From CAWUFC02 sp963921335 (GTDB lineage Bacteria > Pseudomonadota > Gammaproteobacteria > Pseudomonadales > Halieaceae), in the NCBI GenBank assembly GCA_963921335.3, contig CAWUFC020000001.1, positions 1,240,001-1,304,000 of the forward strand: 64,000 bases of DNA. Reading direction: 5' to 3'. Positions 1 through 9,772 of the stretch are shown in pieces; positions within the stretch are counted from its first letter, which is position 1, and each line of letters starts with the position of its first letter. The position numbers and the translations under genes are program-made. The notes under the pieces were generated by a model. The model was given only the letters and a program-made list of their open reading frames with translations, was not told the DNA's origin and ran no database searches.

Positions 1-1407
1 GTGCTTCAGCAGCGCCTGGAAACAACACTTAAAACTGAACAAATTGTTGCTTTGGATAAAGCGCATTTCACTCATCCGTGGCAGATTTTTGACACGTTCT
101 CTGTCGATGGAGCTTTGCCTATTCAACGGGGTGAGGGCTGCTACATCTGGGATACAGACGGCAATCGCTATTTCGACGCGGTGGGCGGTCTCTGGTGCAA
201 TAACATTGGCATGGGTCGAAAAGACCTGGCTGAGGCGATCGCTCAGCAGGCCTATGAGTTGTCTTTCGCTTCCACATTTGTGGATCTCACCAATCCGCCG
301 GCCGCGCTACTCTCGGCCAAGCTGGCCGAGCTGGCGCCGGGTGACCTCAACCATGTGATCTTTACCTGTGGCGGGTCGACGGCTAACGACTCCTGCTACC
401 GCCTGATGCAGTACTACAACAACAAACGCGGCAAGCACGACAAAAAGCACGTGATCTCGCGCTTGTACTCCTATCACGGCTCTACCTACATCTCGATGTC
501 GATTGGTGGTAAGCCCGGCGATCGTTCACCATTGTTCGACTACGAGTCTGACAAGATCCATCACATTGGTGCGCCTAACTTTTACCGAGCACCTGAGGGC
601 CTCTCCGAGGCTGAGTTTGTCGACAGGCTGGTCGCCGAATTTGAAGCCAAGATCGAAGAGCTGGGTGGTGCCGACCATGTCATGGCCTACTTTGCTGAGC
701 CGGTGATGGGTGCCGGTGGCGTCATTGTGGCGCCTGAGGGATACAACCGACGGATGTGGGAAGTGTGCAAGAAGCACGACATTCTCTATGTATCTGACGA
801 GGCGGTCACTGGTTTTGGCCGCCTCGGTCACTGGTTCGCCTCAGAAGACGAGTTTGGCATTCAGCCCGATGTGGTGATTTCTGCCAAGGGCATTACCTCT
901 GGCTATCAGCCCCTGGGAGCCTGTATCTACAGTGATCGTATTGCCGAGGTAGTGCATGCCACGGGAGACGGCGACTGTTTCACTAATGGCTATACCTATT
1001 CCGGTCACCCGGTGGCCTGTGCCGCCGCGCTGAAGAACATCGAAATCATGGAAGATGAACAGATGTTCGACAATGTGAAGGCGGTGGGTCCCTACTTTCG
1101 CAAGCAGCTGGAGACCTTGCTCGACCTGCCTATCGTGGGCGAGGTGCGCGGCGTTCAGTTTATGCAGTGTGTTGAGTTCGTCAAAGACAAAGACACCAAG
1201 GAAATCTTTCCCGAAGAGTTGGACATTGGCAAACGCATCGCCAATAACGCTGACCCGAAAGGGTTGATCGTGCGCCCATTGGTGAACCTAAATGTGATGT
1301 CACCACCGCTGATCATGACCAAAGATGATGTTGATTTTGTGGTGGCTGTATTACGTGAAGCCATTCTCGAAACCATCGATGAATTGAAAGCGGAAGGGCA
1401 CTACTAG
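1..1407 (+). CDS. Class III (omega) aminotransferase, PLP-dependent
   Basis: This is a PLP enzyme that moves an amino group from an amine or omega-amino acid to a keto acid in the cytoplasm. The 468-residue protein has the full fold-type I layout. A phosphate-binding CGGSTAND segment lies near residue 123. DEAVTGFGR starts at about 256 and its Asp256 contacts the pyridine nitrogen. The Schiff-base lysine is Lys286 in SAKGITSGYQPLGA. Length is normal for the family. The window begins exactly at its GTG codon, so a start further upstream cannot be excluded. It lies upstream of amidohydrolases and a dimethylglycine-dehydrogenase-like enzyme, which suggests catabolism of a nitrogen-containing compound. 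The exact amine donor cannot be read from sequence. Confidence 0.9.
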   Translation: MLQQRLETTLKTEQIVALDKAHFTHPWQIFDTFSVDGALPIQRGEGCYIWDTDGNRYFDAVGGLWCNNIGMGRKDLAEAIAQQAYELSFASTFVDLTNPPAALLSAKLAELAPGDLNHVIFTCGGSTANDSCYRLMQYYNNKRGKHDKKHVISRLYSYHGSTYISMSIGGKPGDRSPLFDYESDKIHHIGAPNFYRAPEGLSEAEFVDRLVAEFEAKIEELGGADHVMAYFAEPVMGAGGVIVAPEGYNRRMWEVCKKHDILYVSDEAVTGFGRLGHWFASEDEFGIQPDVVISAKGITSGYQPLGACIYSDRIAEVVHATGDGDCFTNGYTYSGHPVACAAALKNIEIMEDEQMFDNVKAVGPYFRKQLETLLDLPIVGEVRGVQFMQCVEFVKDKDTKEIFPEELDIGKRIANNADPKGLIVRPLVNLNVMSPPLIMTKDDVDFVVAVLREAILETIDELKAEGHY

Positions 1408-1527
1408 CCAATCCACTAATACTCGGTATCACTATCCAGCAGCCTCTGACTCGCTAGTATACTTTTGTTTAGTGGCACGATCTGCCTTACGCTGCTATTT
1501 ACTAAGTGATTGTTTTAGAGGGGTTTT

Positions 1528-3306
1528 ATGAAAGTCGTGATCGTAAAGTGCCTGGCAGTGGTGTTTCTTCTAGTGCCGGTGTTTGGTTATGCGGCTAAAA
1601 AAGCCGATCGCGTTCTGATCAACGGGGCTATCGAAACCATGAACGAAGCGCAGCCCAGCGCTGAGGCCATTGCTGTTAAAGATGGCAAGATTTTGTTTGT
1701 GGGCTCCAGCAAAGATGCCCAGGCCCATATTGGCCGCAAAACTGATGTGATTGATCTTGAGGGCAAGTACGTTACCCCGGGATTTATCGAGTCACACAAT
1801 CACGTGGTGGCATCCGCATGGACCGCCATGGGAGTCAATCTCAGCGATGCTGAGTCGGTGGATGATATCGGGCGGATTCTTAAGGCGCATGTTGATGCCA
1901 ACCCCGACGAGACCGGACCGCTGGTCGGTTACGACTGGCAGCCAGCCAAGATCGGAACGAGAGGGCCACGTGCCGCTGATCTGGATAAGTGGGAACTGGG
2001 CCGACCCACCATCGCCATTGGTAACTTTGTCCATGATGCGGGTCTTAACACGCTGGCCATGGAAGCAGCGGGTATCAACAACGACACCCCTGACATACAG
2101 GAAAACGTGATGTTCTGGGAGCGTGATGAACAGGGCAACATCACCGGACTTGGCATTGAGGTCATCTTTTTTGAGGCCTATATCGATATGGGAGACTGGC
2201 AACCGGAGACTATGGTGCCCGAGTCGATTAATCGTTTGCAGGGCTTTTTGGCGAAACAGGGTGTCACCACGGCTATGGTGGCAGGGCTGGTAACGCCGGG
2301 GGCAGCGGTCAGCTCAGATCTGATGATGAAGGACATGCGTGACATCATGCCGATTCTCAAGCGACGAGCAGAAAGCGGTGAGGCCCAGATGCGATTGAAT
2401 GTCATGCCCATGTTTAAGCTGCCCGACGCCGATCCCCAGCAGTTTGTCGATTTTGTGGTGGAGATGAGAGAGAGCTACAACGATGACATGGTGAGGGTGA
2501 ACAAAATCAAGATTCACCCGAAATTGGCATGGAACTCCCGCGGTGCCACACAGTTGGTGCCTTACCTGCCGGCAAAGAAGGGCGATGCGCCGACCTGGGG
2601 CGGTTACGGGGTATCACCTGACCGCATGTTTGAGGCGGTCAACCGCGCCAATATGAATGATATCGATGTCGTCACTCACGCCGACGGGGCCCGACTGATT
2701 AAGCGGCTAACAGATATCATCATTGAAGCGAAGGAGCACTATCCGAATGCACGCAACCGCCTCGACCATATATCAATGATGGATTCAGCGACGATGGCAA
2801 AAGTCGTGGAGCACAACATTCCCACCAATGCCACACCCATGTTCTGCAATGAAATGGATGCGGGTATAGCTGGTGCGGATATCTTTAAGTTCATGCCGAG
2901 AGAATATATAGAGGATGCATACGGCAACTACACCGAGTTGGCACAGCGTTATGGAAATATGTCCTTATCAGGTGACAGTCCAGGAATCGCGATCGACAAG
3001 GCCTACCCGGTGTATCTGATGCAACAGGCGATGACGCTGGTGGAGCCGACGATTGAGGGCTCCAGTCATTTTCCGCCCTGGCGACCCAAGTTGACCATTG
3101 ATCAGGCACTGCACGCCTACACCATGGCGCCGGCCTGGCAGATGGGAATGGAAGATGTGATTGGTTCCCTGGAGGTGGGCAAGTACGCGGATATGGCGAT
3201 CTTTGAGAAAAGCCTGCGCGACATCAAACCACAGAATCTGATTGAGCAGGCCAATGTGGTTGGCACTCTACTTGGGGGTGAGTTTACCCACCTCGATGGG
3301 ATGTGA
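1528..3306 (+). CDS. Exported metal-dependent amidohydrolase (YtcJ-like), copy 1
   Basis: This is a 592-residue amidohydrolase of the Amidohydrolase_3/YtcJ type, expected to hydrolyse a C-N or similar bond. A hydrophobic signal peptide covers about residues 1-22 and ends at GYA, so a periplasmic site is likely. Candidate metal ligands follow the family order: His90 and His92 (SHNH), a lysine in VNKIKIH (326 or 328), His384 (THADG), His414 (LDHIS) and Asp483 (SGDSPG). The protein is a close tandem duplicate of the next gene, sharing long blocks such as IETMNE and the AWQMGMEDVIGSLEVGK tail. A RBS (GAGGGG) precedes the ATG, and an intrinsic terminator follows the stop. The substrate is unknown. 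Confidence 0.88.
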   Translation: MKVVIVKCLAVVFLLVPVFGYAAKKADRVLINGAIETMNEAQPSAEAIAVKDGKILFVGSSKDAQAHIGRKTDVIDLEGKYVTPGFIESHNHVVASAWTAMGVNLSDAESVDDIGRILKAHVDANPDETGPLVGYDWQPAKIGTRGPRAADLDKWELGRPTIAIGNFVHDAGLNTLAMEAAGINNDTPDIQENVMFWERDEQGNITGLGIEVIFFEAYIDMGDWQPETMVPESINRLQGFLAKQGVTTAMVAGLVTPGAAVSSDLMMKDMRDIMPILKRRAESGEAQMRLNVMPMFKLPDADPQQFVDFVVEMRESYNDDMVRVNKIKIHPKLAWNSRGATQLVPYLPAKKGDAPTWGGYGVSPDRMFEAVNRANMNDIDVVTHADGARLIKRLTDIIIEAKEHYPNARNRLDHISMMDSATMAKVVEHNIPTNATPMFCNEMDAGIAGADIFKFMPREYIEDAYGNYTELAQRYGNMSLSGDSPGIAIDKAYPVYLMQQAMTLVEPTIEGSSHFPPWRPKLTIDQALHAYTMAPAWQMGMEDVIGSLEVGKYADMAIFEKSLRDIKPQNLIEQANVVGTLLGGEFTHLDGM

Positions 3307-3328
3307 ATGCTAACCAGCCTGAAACCTG

Positions 3329-3356
3329 AAAAGCCTCACTAATGCGGGGCTTTTTT
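3329..3356 (+). terminator. Intrinsic terminator after amidohydrolase copy 1
   Basis: A nine-pair stem, AAAAGCCTC paired with GGGGCTTTT (one T.G pair), closes an eight-base loop and runs into six Ts. It begins 23 bases after the stop codon of copy 1. It separates copy 1 from the conserved promoter of copy 2. Confidence 0.8.
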
Positions 3357-3371
3357 CTGCCTGCATAAGCA

Positions 3372-3412
3372 CACCTTTGTGTAGTACCGGGTGTCTTTAA
3401 AGTTTGGGATAG
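3372..3412 (+). promoter_or_regulatory. Conserved promoter module, copy A
   Basis: The string CACCTTTGTGTAGTAC (3372-3387) is followed after exactly 17 bases by TGGGATAG (3405-3412). That block ends 40 bases before the chosen ATG at 3453. The same two blocks with the same spacing recur at 5235-5275 ahead of the next gene, and the intervening bases differ. This pattern indicates a bound activator or sigma-factor site rather than a simple duplication. The regulator is not identified. Confidence 0.65.
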
Positions 3413-3452
3413 TCCAGAAATAACTATTGCCCTAATGCACTCGGTGTCTCCT

Positions 3453-5231
3453 ATGAAAAACTTCCTTCACCTTACCTGCTTGTTTGTATTGGCCGCGCTT
3501 GCGGGCTGCTCCCAGGCAGCTCCTTCGGCCGATCGGGTACTACTCAACGGCGTGATTGAAACCATGAATGAAGGCCAGCCCAGGGCTGAGGCCATTGCTA
3601 TCAAAGATGGCAGGATTATTTTTGTAGGTTCCAGCAAGGATGTACGGGCTCACATCGGCGACGACACCGACTTGATCGACCTCGCGGGCAAGTACGTGAC
3701 CCCGGGTTTTATTGAATCACACAACCATGTGGTGGCATCCCTGTGGACCACTATGGGGGTGGATCTCTCCAGCGCGCGCTCTGCGGATGATATAGGCCGG
3801 CTGCTAAAAGAGCATGTAGAAGCCAATCCTGACGAGACCGGGCCGATTGTCGGCTTTGGATGGACGCCGGCCGCCATCGGAACGCAGGGCCCTCGAGCGG
3901 CTGACCTGGATAAATGGGATCTGGGCCGACCTGCTATCGCCATCGGTAATTATGTGCATGATGCCGGACTCAACACGCTGGCCCTTGAAGCTGCGGGTAT
4001 TACCAACGACACACCCGATCTGCAGCCCGGGGTGATCTTCTGGGAGCGGGATGACAATGGCGACATCACCGGACTGGGCATTGAAGGCATTTTCTTTGAA
4101 GCCTATGTCAAGCTAGGTGCCTGGCAGCCACAAAAAATGGTGCCTGAGTCCATTGAAGAGTTGCAGGGTTTTCTTGCCAGTCAGGGGGTCACCACGTCCA
4201 TGGTGCCGGGCCTGATCACACCCGGGGTGGTGATCAGTTCAGATATGGTCATGGAAGATATGCGCGAAATTCTGGCCATTCTGCAGCAACGTATTGACGC
4301 CGATAGAGCGTTGATGCGGCTTAATGTCATGCCGATGTTCAAACTGCCGGATGCCGACCCGCAGGGATTTGTAGACTTTGTACGGGAAATGCGCCAGACC
4401 TATAACAGTGACTTGCTTCGGGTGAACAAAATCAAAGTTCACCCGGCTCTGGCCTGGGTTACCCGGGGCGCGACCCAGTTGGTACCTTACATACCCGAGA
4501 ATGAGGGTGATGCGCCCACCTGGGGTTCCTATGGCGTGACGCCGGATCGCATGTTCGAAGTGATCAATCGCGCCAATATGCATGATATCGATGTGATCAC
4601 CCATGCGGACGGCGCCCGCCTGATCAAACGTCTCACAGAGATCATCATTGAGGCGAAGCAGCACTATCCCAACGCGCGCAATCGCCTCGACCATATCTCC
4701 ATGATGGATCTGGAGACCAGGAAGAAAGTGGTTGAAAACAACATCCCAACAAATGCCACGCCCATGTTTACCAATGAATTGGATGCGGGTTTAAAGGGCA
4801 AGGTCATTAAGGGCTATATGCTGAAGAACTATATCGAGCATGCTTACAGCCCATATCAGCAGTTGGCCCAGGACTACGATAACGTATCTTTGTCTGGCGA
4901 CTCTCCTGGTGCTGCCATAGACAAAGCCTATCCGGTCTACCTGATCCAGCAGGCCATCACCAATATCGAGCCCAGTCTTGAAGGCTCCACGCCTTTCCCG
5001 CCCTGGCGCCCCACCATGACCCTGGATCAGGCGCTGCATGCCTACACCGTGGCCCCGGCCTGGCAAATGGGCATGGAGGATGTGATTGGATCTCTGGAGG
5101 TGGGTAAGCACGCAGATATGGCTATCTTTGAGAAAAGCCTGCGTGATATTGAACCGCTTGAGCTCATCGAAAAAGCCAGGGTGGTCGGCACACTGTTGGG
5201 CGGCGAGTTTACCCATCGTGAGGGGCTCTAA
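3453..5231 (+). CDS. Lipoprotein metal-dependent amidohydrolase (YtcJ-like), copy 2
   Basis: A tandem duplicate of the preceding amidohydrolase, 592 residues from the ATG at 3453. An earlier in-frame ATG at 3435 would add six residues, but the later one gives a classic signal sequence starting MKNF. The signal ends in a lipobox (LAALAGC), so this copy is predicted to be lipid-anchored, unlike copy 1. Metal-site motifs are kept: SHNH, VNKIKVHPALAW, THADGARL, LDHISMMD and SGDSPGAAID. The gene has its own promoter module at 3372-3412, and an identical module stands before the FAD enzyme that follows. Co-expression of those two genes is therefore likely. Substrate is unknown; different anchoring of the copies suggests some division of labour. 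Confidence 0.88.
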   Translation: MKNFLHLTCLFVLAALAGCSQAAPSADRVLLNGVIETMNEGQPRAEAIAIKDGRIIFVGSSKDVRAHIGDDTDLIDLAGKYVTPGFIESHNHVVASLWTTMGVDLSSARSADDIGRLLKEHVEANPDETGPIVGFGWTPAAIGTQGPRAADLDKWDLGRPAIAIGNYVHDAGLNTLALEAAGITNDTPDLQPGVIFWERDDNGDITGLGIEGIFFEAYVKLGAWQPQKMVPESIEELQGFLASQGVTTSMVPGLITPGVVISSDMVMEDMREILAILQQRIDADRALMRLNVMPMFKLPDADPQGFVDFVREMRQTYNSDLLRVNKIKVHPALAWVTRGATQLVPYIPENEGDAPTWGSYGVTPDRMFEVINRANMHDIDVITHADGARLIKRLTEIIIEAKQHYPNARNRLDHISMMDLETRKKVVENNIPTNATPMFTNELDAGLKGKVIKGYMLKNYIEHAYSPYQQLAQDYDNVSLSGDSPGAAIDKAYPVYLIQQAITNIEPSLEGSTPFPPWRPTMTLDQALHAYTVAPAWQMGMEDVIGSLEVGKHADMAIFEKSLRDIEPLELIEKARVVGTLLGGEFTHREGL

Positions 5232-5234
5232 ACC

Positions 5235-5275
5235 CACCTTTGTGTAGTACATAAGCCTTCATGTCTCTGGGATAG
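5235..5275 (+). promoter_or_regulatory. Conserved promoter module, copy B
   Basis: CACCTTTGTGTAGTAC (5235-5250), 17 bases, then TGGGATAG (5268-5275), ending 39 bases before the ATG at 5315. Sequence and spacing match the module at 3372-3412. It starts four bases after the upstream stop codon, so the FAD enzyme has its own promoter even though the genes are close. Confidence 0.65.
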
Positions 5276-5314
5276 CCGGGTGCAAATAGACGACTAGTAA
5301 CACAGAGATTTGCT

Positions 5315-7783
5315 ATGACCCAGAAGCAACTTCCGGACCGTGCCGCCACCGTGATTATTGGTGGGGGCTCCATTGGCTGTAACGTTGCCCATGAGTTGGC
5401 CAAGCGCGGCCACACTGATGTGGTACTGCTGGAAATGAACCAGCTTACTGCCGGTACCACCTGGCATGCAGCCGGTCTGGTTGCCTCCGCCGATATCGTT
5501 GATGAAGACACCATCAAGAATTACATCTACAGCCGCGATGTGATTCGCACACTGGAAGATGAAACAGGCCTGGCTACCGGCTTTAAGCAGGTGGGCTATA
5601 TGCGCATCATTGGCACCGAAGAGCAGTTGCACGAGACCCGGCGTATTCAGGCGATTCAAGCCCTGCATGGCCTGAAATGCGAGATTATCTCGATCGAGGA
5701 AGCAAAGAATCTGTTTCCTGATGCGGATTTTGCAGGCGCGATCGCCGCCTGCTTTTGGCCAGAAGATGGACGTGTTAACCCGGTGGACGTGACCATGTCG
5801 GTGGCCAAGGGTGCGCGTAATCGCGGTGTACAAATCTTTGAAGGTATCGAGGCAGCTGAACTGATCATGGAAGATCAGTCAGTCACCGGTATCAGAACTT
5901 CCTGTGGACAGATGATTCGTGCAGAGCGGGTTGTTCTGACCGGGGGAATGTGGACAAGAGAGTTCGGTGCCCGTCATGGCGTTAATCTGCCCTTGCAGGC
6001 CTGCGAGCATTACTACCTGATCACTGAAGACATGGGTCTTTCATCGGACCTGCCCATTCTTGAAGACCCCAATACTTATGCTTATTACCGGGAAGAGGGC
6101 GGTGGCATGATGATCGGTCTGTTCGAACCCGGTGATGCCGCTGCCTGGAACCTGGACCATATCCCCAATAGCTTTGAGTTTGGCGAGATTGATCCTGACT
6201 GGGAGCGCATGACACCTCACCTGGAGCGTGCCTTCTCGCGTGTGCCGCAGGCCATGGAGGTGGGCATTCGCAAATTCTTCTGTGGGCCGGAGTCGTTCAC
6301 TCCTGATATTGAACCTCTGCTGGGGGAAACCCCGGAGCTGAAGAATCTGTGGGTTGCGGCTGGTCTGAACTCAGAAGGCATACTCAAGGGACCTGGCATC
6401 GGCAAGACCATGGCGGATTGGATTCTCGATGGTGATCCCGGCATTGCGGTGGGTCACCTGCACGTCAATCGATTCAACAGGGAACAAAACACGCGTCACT
6501 TCCGGGCCGATCGTACGAAGGAACTGATGGGCAAAATGTTTGGCAACAAGTATCCCACCCAGGGCATGCAGACCGCCCGTAATGTGAAGCAGTCGGTGCT
6601 TTACCCTCAGCTCAGGGAGCAGGGCGCCTATTTTACTTACGATGCGGGTTGGGAAGTGGCACTTTACTACGCCGACTCACCCGAGGCGGCCGCTGAAACA
6701 TCCCACTCCTGGTATCGTCCCGACTGGTGGAGACACGTGGAAGCGGAATGTCGCGCCGCACGCGAGACTGCCATTCTCATGGATATGTCCGACATGGTGA
6801 AATTCCGGGTGCAGGGTCCCGATGCCAGCAAGTTCCTGCAGCGCCTGTCCACCAATAACATCGACCTGGGTTTGAATCGCATTGTCTATACCCAGTGGCT
6901 AAATCCCAATGGCGGTATCGAAGCGGACCTGACAGTGACCCGCACCGGCGAAGAAGAGTTTATGGTGATGACTGCGCCGGCTACCGCAGGGCATGTCGAG
7001 ATGTGGATGCGCCGACATATCGCCGCGGATGAATTCGTCATCATCAACGACATCACCAGCGGCTATGTGCAGCTGAACCTTCATGGCCCTAAAGCGCGTG
7101 AAATTTTGCAGCAGCTGACCCATCAAGACGTTAGCGATGGAGGCTTTCCCTACACCCATGCGCGGCAAATAGAGATTGGCTACGCCAGTGTCTACGCCAC
7201 CCGTATTACCTATGTGGGTGAGCTGGGTTGGGAGTTAATTATTCCCACCACCTCAGCGCCACAGGTCTATGAACAGATCCTGGCTGCGGCCGAGCCGCTG
7301 GGTTTGCGTCTCGCGGGTTTGCAGGCGCTGATGTGCCTGCGCATGGAGAAGGGTTATCGTGAATACGGGCACGATCTGGATAACACCGAGAACCCGGTGG
7401 AGGCAGGCCTTGGCTTCTTTGCAAAGATCGATAAGCCCGGCGGTTTTATCGGTCGCGACGCGGTGGCGGCGCTGAAAGAACTGGGAACACCGAAACGCCT
7501 TATGCTGCAGTTTCAGTTAGAGAGTGAAGAACCCATCCTCTGGGGTTACGAGACCATTTACATGAACGACAAGCTGGTGGGGTACTGCAGCTCTGCCGGG
7601 CAGGGCTTCAACCTGGAAAACGGCGCCTGCATGGCGCTGGGTTATGTGAACCACGACGAGCCGTTGACCGCCGATATTGTGAACGACGCGAGCTTCGAAA
7701 TCGAAGTGGCCGGCGAACGTTTTCCTGCCCGCGTATCCGTTGGGTCGATGTTTGATCCGGAAATGGCACGTATAAAGTGCTAG
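5315..7783 (+). CDS. Dimethylglycine/sarcosine dehydrogenase-like FAD oxidoreductase fused to a GcvT domain
   Basis: An 822-residue two-domain enzyme. The N-terminal half is a DAO-type FAD domain with GGGSIG at 16-21. TTWHAAGL follows, and its His51 matches the histidine that binds FAD covalently in dimethylglycine and sarcosine dehydrogenases. The C-terminal half (about 430-820) is an aminomethyltransferase (GcvT-like) folate domain, including YVGELGWEL and the FIGRDA segment. Family members oxidatively demethylate N-methylated amino acids and pass the one-carbon unit to tetrahydrofolate. Length is typical. The gene shares a promoter module with the upstream amidohydrolase, so hydrolysis of an N-methyl conjugate followed by demethylation is a reasonable inference. 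The exact N-methyl substrate is not determinable. Confidence 0.88.
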   Translation: MTQKQLPDRAATVIIGGGSIGCNVAHELAKRGHTDVVLLEMNQLTAGTTWHAAGLVASADIVDEDTIKNYIYSRDVIRTLEDETGLATGFKQVGYMRIIGTEEQLHETRRIQAIQALHGLKCEIISIEEAKNLFPDADFAGAIAACFWPEDGRVNPVDVTMSVAKGARNRGVQIFEGIEAAELIMEDQSVTGIRTSCGQMIRAERVVLTGGMWTREFGARHGVNLPLQACEHYYLITEDMGLSSDLPILEDPNTYAYYREEGGGMMIGLFEPGDAAAWNLDHIPNSFEFGEIDPDWERMTPHLERAFSRVPQAMEVGIRKFFCGPESFTPDIEPLLGETPELKNLWVAAGLNSEGILKGPGIGKTMADWILDGDPGIAVGHLHVNRFNREQNTRHFRADRTKELMGKMFGNKYPTQGMQTARNVKQSVLYPQLREQGAYFTYDAGWEVALYYADSPEAAAETSHSWYRPDWWRHVEAECRAARETAILMDMSDMVKFRVQGPDASKFLQRLSTNNIDLGLNRIVYTQWLNPNGGIEADLTVTRTGEEEFMVMTAPATAGHVEMWMRRHIAADEFVIINDITSGYVQLNLHGPKAREILQQLTHQDVSDGGFPYTHARQIEIGYASVYATRITYVGELGWELIIPTTSAPQVYEQILAAAEPLGLRLAGLQALMCLRMEKGYREYGHDLDNTENPVEAGLGFFAKIDKPGGFIGRDAVAALKELGTPKRLMLQFQLESEEPILWGYETIYMNDKLVGYCSSAGQGFNLENGACMALGYVNHDEPLTADIVNDASFEIEVAGERFPARVSVGSMFDPEMARIKC

Positions 7784-7997
7784 GAGAAAGAGCCGCAACA
7801 TGCGGACGCTCTAACCTCCACAGAATAGCCCATAGCTTTCTGACTGCGTTGCAGTAGTTCCTGCTTGTCTAACCTTTGAAGGGTATGAAGCCGTAAAGTG
7901 AAAACGCATTTCTTGAACTTACCCGATGACTGTGGGATACCTTGTGACACTTCATACATGAGAGAACTAGTGGGTGGGCGCGATATGTTAAAGACGG

Positions 7998-9772
7998 ATG
8001 GATGGCTCAGGATCTCGCTCATTTAGTCTATTGATCACGCTGGTGGCTTGTTCACGCGAAGAGGCCGCTGTTGAACCTATGGGCGACACCGATGCGGTTC
8101 AGGCGGATATGCTGTTCACGGGTGGCAAGGTTTACACGGTGAACAGTGATCAGCCCTGGGCTGAGGCAGTAGCCGTTCGGGCAACAAGATTGTGTACGTG
8201 GGTGACGCAAAGGGCGCGGAAGCTTATGTGAGTTCTGAGACCGAGCGCTTTGATCTGGCCGGGAAAATGCTGGTTCCGGGATTTGTGTCAGGCCACGAGC
8301 ACTTGATCGCCTCGGGCTGGTTGTCCCTTGATGTTGACCTGATCACCGCCGAATCCAAAGAAGAGACGCTGCGTCGCATTAAAGAGTATGCAGATGCTAA
8401 TCCTGATATCCCGGTAATTCGGGGTTTTGGCTGGAATCGCGGCAGTTACGGTGGCACGCCCACCGCGGCAGATCTGGATGACATTATCCCCGATCGACCG
8501 GCTTTCTTCGCTGACGCCACCATTCATGACTCCTGGTTGAACAGCAAAGCACTGGAGATGGGGGGTATTACTGATGACACGCCTGACCCAATGCCTGGGT
8601 TTTCTTTCTGGGACCGCGATGAAAACGGCAAGATCCTGGGGGTGGGCATTGAGCTCGCCTGGATGCCGGCCTACGTGAATGCAGGCGCCTGGGAGCCGGA
8701 CGTGTTGATAGCCCAGAGTCAGGAGCGTCTTTACCAGGTGTCTGCGGAAAACGGACTGACCGCCTATATCAATCAGGGTTTAGTGACGCCAAACGTCAAG
8801 GATCTTGATCTGTACCAGAAAGACTACCTCTCGGCCCTGGCGCTGCTGAATACGCAGGAGCAGCAGAACAGCCTACAACTCCGTACCTTCATTCAATATT
8901 TCTACAAGAACGAAAAATTCTCTGTCGAGCAACTGATCGATAATGTGCTGGTTTTGAAAGACCAGTATGACAGCGACCAGCTGCGTGTGACCGGCGTCAA
9001 GGTTCATCCTGAGGGTGTATTTATCACAAAGACAGCCCGCATGCTGAAGCCCTACGCTGATGGGTCTGGTGAGTTGGGTCAGCGCGGCATCAGCGCTGCA
9101 GCTGTTGAGACCATGATACTGGCTGCCAATGAGGCTGGACTGGATGCCTCTATTCATATTGAGGGTAGCGGCACCGCGCGCACGACCATCGATTCGCTGG
9201 TGCTGGCTAAGCAGCGCTACCCCAATATGCGGAACTCCTTACAGCATTTTTCCGTGGTGTCTCCAAAGGACATCGCCCGCACCGTCGAACACAAAATACC
9301 AGCCAATTTCACGCCGATATGGGCCACGACCTGGGGCGATGGTTATAGTCAGTCTTTGAGCTTGCTGGGTCAGATGCGCACCGAGACATACTGGCAGCAG
9401 ATTAAATCCCTGGTGGATGGCGGCGTCAGCGTATCGATTGCTGCCGACGTGCCGAGCACAACGCCGGAGTTCATGGGGCCGCTAACGCAGCGTGAGGCGG
9501 CTATTACCCGGTTGGACCCTAAAGATCCTAGCGTAGTCACTCCGCCTATGAGCCAGGCGCTGACCCTTGAAGAATGCTTGTACGCTGCCACCATGGGTGG
9601 CGCCTATCAGGCACGGATGGAAGATAAAATTGGTAGCCTGGAAGTGGGCAAGTACGCCGATATGGTTGTCGTTGATCGGGATCTTTTTTCGATTGATCCC
9701 TCGGAACTTTCAGACGTCAAAATACTGGCGACGATGATGAATGGTCGCTTCACCTTCCGTGGCGGTTTTTGA
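7998..9772 (+). pseudogene. Exported amidohydrolase copy 3, disrupted by a one-base frameshift
   Basis: A third, more divergent amidohydrolase of the same family. The first reading frame (from ATG 7998) gives a lipoprotein-like start with LVAC and runs through VYTVNSDQPWAEAVAV. It then loses the family pattern at the GGG run 8179-8181. Restoring one G there gives AVAVRGNKIVYVGDA and joins the frame that ends at 9772. The repaired protein is 591 residues, matching the 592-residue paralogues. Metal motifs survive: GHEH, VTGVKVHPEG, SIHIEGSG, LQHFS and AADVPS. A lone internal start at 8192 would lack the N-terminal beta-sandwich. An alternative ATG at 7985 with a better-placed charged n-region (MLKTDG) is in yet another frame. 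Either a decaying gene or a sequencing slip in a G run. Confidence 0.75.

Noticed and set aside
7871..7940. AACCTTTGAAGGGTAT plus TGGGATAC before the third amidohydrolase as a further copy of the conserved promoter module
   Set aside because: Only about 10 of 16 bases match in the first block and the spacing is 62 instead of 33.
8201..8210. GACGCAAAG at 8203 as a second GEMM riboswitch
   Set aside because: It is coding sequence of the third amidohydrolase and lacks the other GEMM blocks.
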